A stretch of DNA of 9,456 nucleotides. It comes from Actinomycetota bacterium (GTDB lineage Bacteria; Actinomycetota; Actinomycetes; Streptosporangiales; Streptosporangiaceae). The stretch is taken from assembly GCA_003140115.1 (NCBI GenBank), contig PLIQ01000186.1, forward strand, positions 1-9,456, read 5' to 3'. Below the pieces are notes generated by a model that was not told where the DNA came from, did not search any database, and saw nothing but the letters and a program-made list of their open reading frames with translations. Made by a program: the position numbers and the translations under genes. Below, piece after piece: positions 6,437-9,456 of this stretch. Positions within the stretch are counted from its first letter, which is position 1. Each line of letters begins with the position of its first letter.

Positions 6437-8311
6437 TCAGGTCACGAAGTGTTCAGCCAGGCCGGACTCCGACAGCGCCTGCGCCGCGTGCCGGTAGCCG
6501 ATATCGACGAGCGTGATCGCGCCTTTGAAGTCCAGGGTGCCGACCCCGGCAACGGGCGGGCGGAGCAACAGGTCGACGCGGTCGCCGTCCAGTGCGGCGC
6601 GCCGGTGGCGAACCTGCGACAGTCCGGTCGAGCGGCTCAAGATGTCCACGACACTGGGGACCGGCCGCGGCGGGGCGAACGGGTTGAGGCGGTGCCCGAG
6701 CACGCGCCAGCCGGACAAGCCTGTCTCGAAGGGCGCTGCGGCGGTGAGCGGCTCTACCTCGGGGGACACGTCAACCGCGACGATGCGGCCGTGCCCGACC
6801 CGGCCGCGCATGGGCCCGATCGGCACGTTGTCCAGCGTCCCCCCGTCGACGAGCAGGTCTCCTCCCGCGTAGACGGGGGGATAGATGCCGGGCAGGGCCA
6901 GGCTGGCCCGCACCGCGGACCACAGCGGCCCGCGTTCGTGGATGACCTCCTCGGCCCGGGTCAGGTTGGCGGAGATGCAGAAGAAACGCAGCAGCAGGTC
7001 CTCGATGGGCACGGCGCTAAGGTTGTCGGCGAGTATCCGGTCCACGTGGCGGCCCGATGACAAGGCGATCAGCGGCAGCGTGGGCGTGAGCAGGCGGCGG
7101 CCGTGGCGGGCGATATTCAAGACCCGCCGCACCCGCTCCGCGTCATCCATGCCCCGGGCGCAAAGCCCGGCCATGATCGCGCCCATGCTGGTGCCGCCGA
7201 CCACGTCGATGGGCACCCCGGCTTCCTCCAGCGCCCGGATCACGCCTAGGTGGGCGAGCCCGCGCGCGCCGCCGCCGCCGAGGACCAGCCCGCACGCGGT
7301 GCCGGTGATCATCCGGGCCAGCCGCCCGACGTCGCCCGGCCGGCCGGCGCGCAGGTGGTGATGGTCGGCCACCGGCCGGTCCTTCAGCCACCTAGCCGTC
7401 CCCGATGGCCAGACCGGGTGCAGCAGGACGAGTTCACAGCGCAGCGAGCCGGTGGCCAGCGCCCGGGCTTCCACCGGGCCGATCGAGGGATCATCTCCGG
7501 CCGAGGCCGCCAGCAGGACCAGGTCAGACTGGCTCAAGCAGAGCCGGCTCCACGCCGTGTCCTGCGCGTCGGGCCGGTAGATCACGTGGTCGTGGTCGCG
7601 TTCCACCGCGTGCAGCCACCCGGTCAGTTCGGCCCGGCCGGGGTCGCCCGGGGCCCGCTGGGCCGCGCCCGGGCCTAGCTGCCGCGCGACGGCATCGGCG
7701 TCCAGTTGGATGACCGACCCCGTCCGCGCCAGCTGCGCCACGAGCCACTCGGCGACCATGGCCGCCGTCCCTGCGCCCTGGCCAGCGGCGGTCACGGCAA
7801 TGGTGCCGGCCACCGGAGGTGGCACTTCCGGCCGTTCAAGAGCCAGCAGCCGGTCCACGGTCAGCAACCGGTCGACCAGCAACCGTGTCATCTCGACCAG
7901 CAGCGCCGGGATCCGCTCGACCAGGGACCTGAACGAGGACACCCGCAGCAGCAGCAGGTCGCTGTCCCGGACCGCTCGCACGGTCGCCGACCGGGGCTGG
8001 CCGCTGAGCAGGGCGATCTCTCCTACCACCGCGTCCCGGCCCAGGTCGTACAGGACGCGCTCGCCGCCGCCCGCCGCCACGCTGATCCGCAGCCGGCCGC
8101 TCACCACCAGGTAGAGACCGTCTCCGGTGTCACCCTGCCGGAAGATCACCTCCCCGGCGGCCACCGACACCGGCTCCAGCTCCCTGGCCAGCTCACCGCG
8201 GGCCGCCTCGTCCAGCGGGGCGAGCAACGGGATGCCGGCCAGGAACACGTCCAGTTCTGGCCGGTCTGGCTGGCCGTTCACGTATGGAGCTGTTCCCGGC
8301 TGATCGTTCAC
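6437..8311 (-). CDS. CNBD-patatin-like phospholipase (NTE family, Rv2565-like)
   Basis: Product of 624 aa. Residues about 22-140 are a cyclic-nucleotide-binding domain with cassette GEIALLSGQPRSAT, in which E98 and R107 should contact the ribose and phosphate. Residues about 165-335 are a linker domain of NTE-type proteins that looks like a decayed MinD/P-loop fold: GQGAG (177-181) lacks the Walker Lys. The patatin domain follows: oxyanion loop GGGGARG (345-351), nucleophile S375 in GTSMG and dyad Asp D489 in DGG, all intact. Patatins of this group hydrolyse acyl ester bonds of phospholipids or lysophospholipids, releasing fatty acid. There is no signal peptide or clear membrane helix. It follows the cyclase by 25 bases, so that enzyme's product is the obvious candidate ligand. 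The start is uncertain: GTG at 8311 or, after a 30-bp duplication, GTG at 8281. Confidence 0.9.
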   Translation of the reverse strand: MNDQPGTAPYVNGQPDRPELDVFLAGIPLLAPLDEAARGELARELEPVSVAAGEVIFRQGDTGDGLYLVVSGRLRISVAAGGGERVLYDLGRDAVVGEIALLSGQPRSATVRAVRDSDLLLLRVSSFRSLVERIPALLVEMTRLLVDRLLTVDRLLALERPEVPPPVAGTIAVTAAGQGAGTAAMVAEWLVAQLARTGSVIQLDADAVARQLGPGAAQRAPGDPGRAELTGWLHAVERDHDHVIYRPDAQDTAWSRLCLSQSDLVLLAASAGDDPSIGPVEARALATGSLRCELVLLHPVWPSGTARWLKDRPVADHHHLRAGRPGDVGRLARMITGTACGLVLGGGGARGLAHLGVIRALEEAGVPIDVVGGTSMGAIMAGLCARGMDDAERVRRVLNIARHGRRLLTPTLPLIALSSGRHVDRILADNLSAVPIEDLLLRFFCISANLTRAEEVIHERGPLWSAVRASLALPGIYPPVYAGGDLLVDGGTLDNVPIGPMRGRVGHGRIVAVDVSPEVEPLTAAAPFETGLSGWRVLGHRLNPFAPPRPVPSVVDILSRSTGLSQVRHRRAALDGDRVDLLLRPPVAGVGTLDFKGAITLVDIGYRHAAQALSESGLAEHFVT

Positions 8312-8329
8312 GTGCTGAGCTGCTCCCGG
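8268..8329 (-). repeat. 30-bp-period tandem duplication spanning the patatin gene's translation start
   Basis: Two 32-base copies (8298-8329 and 8268-8299, overlapping by two bases) match ungapped at 26 of 32 positions on the minus strand. Each begins CCGGGA, continues CAGCTC and contains ACGTGAACG, so each holds a GTG start with the same upstream context: GTG at 8311 and GTG at 8281. The period is ten codons, which keeps both starts in frame. Confidence 0.85.
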
Positions 8330-8336
8330 TCGAAGC

Positions 8337-9353
8337 TCACGAGGCGGGCCCCCCGTCTGGCAAGCGGCTGGCGCCCAGCGCCTCGACCGCCTGGCTGCGT
8401 CCCTTGACCTGGATGGCCGACGGCGCGGTGAAGGCGAAGCTCGCCGCGGTCGTGCGGTGGACGGCGTCGGTCACCAGCACGTCCGGCCGCCCGTCCCGGC
8501 CGGCCAGTCCGGAGAGCCGGAAGGCCACGTTCGTGGCATCGCCGAGCACCGTGACCAGCATCCCGGTCAGCAGGCTCACGGCCGCCGGGCCGGCGGCCAC
8601 GCCCCACCCCATGTGCAGCGGCCGCCCGCCGGGATCGCGCAGGTCCAGGCCGGCCGCGATCCGCGGTACCGTCTCGGCCGCCTCGATCGCGAAGGCCGTC
8701 GCCGCCCGGGCCGCGTCCGGTATCGCGTCCGCCTCCCAGGTCGCGAAGAACGCGTCACCCACGTAGTTGCTGAGCGTGCCGTGATGCCGGGCGAGGATCT
8801 GCCGCAACTCGGCGTAGAGGCGGTCGATGTTCTCCAGCAGCACGCGGTCACCGGTGTACTCGGCGATGGCCGAAAAACTCACGATGTCGCCGACCACCAT
8901 CAGCATGTGCATCACCGTGACCTGCCGGAGGGTCATCGGCCCCCGGGCCGTGACCTGCGCTTCGGTATCTTCGGTGGCCGCGAACCGCCGGGACCGGAAC
9001 TCCAGTTCCGCCGGACCCAGGCGAATCCGGTCGCCGGGCGTGATCCTGACCGGTATGGATCGCTCGATCCGCTGTCCGTTGAGCCGGGTCCCGTTCGTGC
9101 TGAAGTCCGTCAGCCAGGCCTGATCGTGAGCGAAATCCAGCCTCAGCTCCAGGTGCGCCCTGGAGACCTCCGGGTCGTCGATCAGCAACCGGTGCCGCTC
9201 ATCGACGCCGACGCAATGGCGGCCGACGACGAGCCAGTCGTAGATCGGCGTCGACTGCTCCTCGGCGCCGTCCGGCGCCATGACGAGCATGGCGGGTACC
9301 GCCTCCTCGGCTTCCCCGACGCCGCCCTGGTCGTCTCCGGTGTCATCGCTCAT
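8337..9353 (-). CDS. FHA domain-class III adenylate/guanylate cyclase
   Basis: First gene of the leftward operon, 338 aa from the ATG at 9353. After an acidic leader, residues about 38-122 form an FHA domain with GR (44-45), SRAH (64-67), STNGT (85-89) and NG (92-93), the residues that read phosphothreonine. Residues about 145-330 form a class III cyclase domain. Metal-binding D156 (VVGDIVSF) and D200 (YVGDAFF) are 44 residues apart, as in membrane adenylyl cyclases, and transition-state N275 and R279 are present in GDATNVAFRL. The two base-selecting positions, Lys and Asp in adenylyl cyclases, appear to be N196 and T268, so whether cAMP or cGMP is made is open. There is no membrane segment. 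The homodimer should be soluble, with activity perhaps set by FHA binding to a Ser/Thr-kinase target. The ATG start is preferred because a -10 box lies eight bases upstream; a GTG at 9389 would place the promoter inside the gene. Confidence 0.9.
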   Translation of the reverse strand: MSDDTGDDQGGVGEAEEAVPAMLVMAPDGAEEQSTPIYDWLVVGRHCVGVDERHRLLIDDPEVSRAHLELRLDFAHDQAWLTDFSTNGTRLNGQRIERSIPVRITPGDRIRLGPAELEFRSRRFAATEDTEAQVTARGPMTLRQVTVMHMLMVVGDIVSFSAIAEYTGDRVLLENIDRLYAELRQILARHHGTLSNYVGDAFFATWEADAIPDAARAATAFAIEAAETVPRIAAGLDLRDPGGRPLHMGWGVAAGPAAVSLLTGMLVTVLGDATNVAFRLSGLAGRDGRPDVLVTDAVHRTTAASFAFTAPSAIQVKGRSQAVEALGASRLPDGGPAS

Positions 9354-9358
9354 CGGGC

Positions 9359-9371
9359 TGCATTTTATGCA
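9359..9371. promoter_or_regulatory. Palindrome TGCATTTTATGCA overlapping the operon promoter (candidate operator)
   Basis: The site is a perfect inverted repeat with arms TGCAT and ATGCA around a three-base centre. It is AT-rich in a very GC-rich region and contains the whole -10 box of the cyclase operon. A dimeric repressor bound here would block RNA polymerase. It is short, so coincidence is possible. Confidence 0.45.
9362..9367 (-). promoter_or_regulatory. -10 box TAAAAT of the four-gene operon, leaderless cyclase mRNA
   Basis: TAAAAT on the minus strand matches TANNNT and lies eight bases before the ATG at 9353, with no Shine-Dalgarno sequence between. Transcription would start at or beside the start codon. 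No clear -35 hexamer is seen 17-19 bases upstream. The three downstream genes are closely spaced and show no promoter-like sequence of their own, so this is the likely promoter for all four. Confidence 0.6.
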
Positions 9372-9431
9372 CCCGTCGACCCGATCCACTAACCCAGCCT
9401 GGCGGAGGCTAGCCCGGCCCGGCGGGCCCGC

Positions 9432-9437
9432 TAGGAT
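9432..9437 (+). promoter_or_regulatory. -10-like box TAGGAT for a divergent gene
   Basis: TAGGAT lies eight bases before an ATG at 9446, the same spacing as the divergent cyclase promoter. AGGA inside it could instead act as a weak ribosome-binding site nine bases from the ATG. Confidence 0.35.
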
Positions 9438-9445
9438 CGCTCCCG

Positions 9446-9456
9446 ATGACCCCCCA
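9446..9456 (+). CDS. Possible start of a divergent gene, cut by the window end
   Basis: Only ATG and the codons for Thr, Pro and the start of a Pro codon are visible. The call rests on the upstream TAGGAT box and the otherwise gene-free 92 bases between this ATG and the cyclase start. The product cannot be predicted. Confidence 0.3.

Noticed and set aside
7264..7281. GCC triplet run as a microsatellite
   Set aside because: It encodes the GGGGARG oxyanion loop of the patatin domain and is explained by coding.
9354..9389. GTG at 9389 as the cyclase start
   Set aside because: The extra 12 residues contain the TAAAAT box, which is correctly placed for a leaderless ATG at 9353.
8457..9392. Plus-strand open frame of about 310 codons opposite the cyclase
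   Set aside because: Shadow frame; FHA and cyclase catalytic residues are all on the minus strand.

Overview
The window is very GC-rich, with coding-biased third positions, GTG starts, leaderless-type promoters and proteins whose closest recognisable relatives are actinobacterial (an Rv1747-like FHA-ABC transporter, an Rv2565-like CNBD-patatin protein and a MoeY/Rv1355c-like nitroreductase/E1 protein). It is therefore most likely chromosomal DNA of a filamentous or soil actinomycete. The genus cannot be fixed from the sequence. No RNA gene, transposon, CRISPR array or phage gene is visible, and no stretch over 300 bases lacks a gene.

Layout. Positions 1-1928 (+) hold the 3' part of an FHA-domain ABC-2 exporter whose start lies outside the window. 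A 107-base gap carrying an imperfect direct repeat and a leaderless promoter precedes a zinc M19 dipeptidase (2036-3187, +). This gene meets a four-gene operon tail to tail, and the two coding ends overlap by 22 bases. The operon runs leftward from about 9367 to 3166. In transcription order it encodes: (a) an FHA + class III nucleotide cyclase (9353-8337); (b) a cyclic-nucleotide-binding domain (CNBD) + patatin-like phospholipase (8311-6437); (c) an Acg-like nitroreductase fused to an E1/ThiF-type adenylation domain (6404-4341); (d) a LuxI/FeeM-like GNAT N-acyltransferase fused to a C-terminal CNBD (4344-3166). Spacings are 25 bases, 32 bases and a 4-base ATGA overlap. A divergent gene probably begins at 9446 (+).

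How they may work together (inference). The cyclase makes a cyclic nucleotide, perhaps under control of a phosphothreonine partner bound by its FHA domain. The same operon encodes two enzymes with cyclic-nucleotide sensor domains: a lipid acyl hydrolase and an acyl transferase of the type that makes N-acyl amino acids or acyl-homoserine lactones. Between them sits a redox plus adenylating fusion enzyme that could activate a carboxylate or modify the product. The whole reads as a self-contained cyclic-nucleotide-gated lipid/acyl-conjugate pathway, and is the most interesting feature of the window.

Small-scale structure includes a TGCAT-AAA-ATGCA palindrome lying on the operon's -10 box, and two in-frame tandem duplications (30 bp and 36 bp) located at gene junctions inside the operon.
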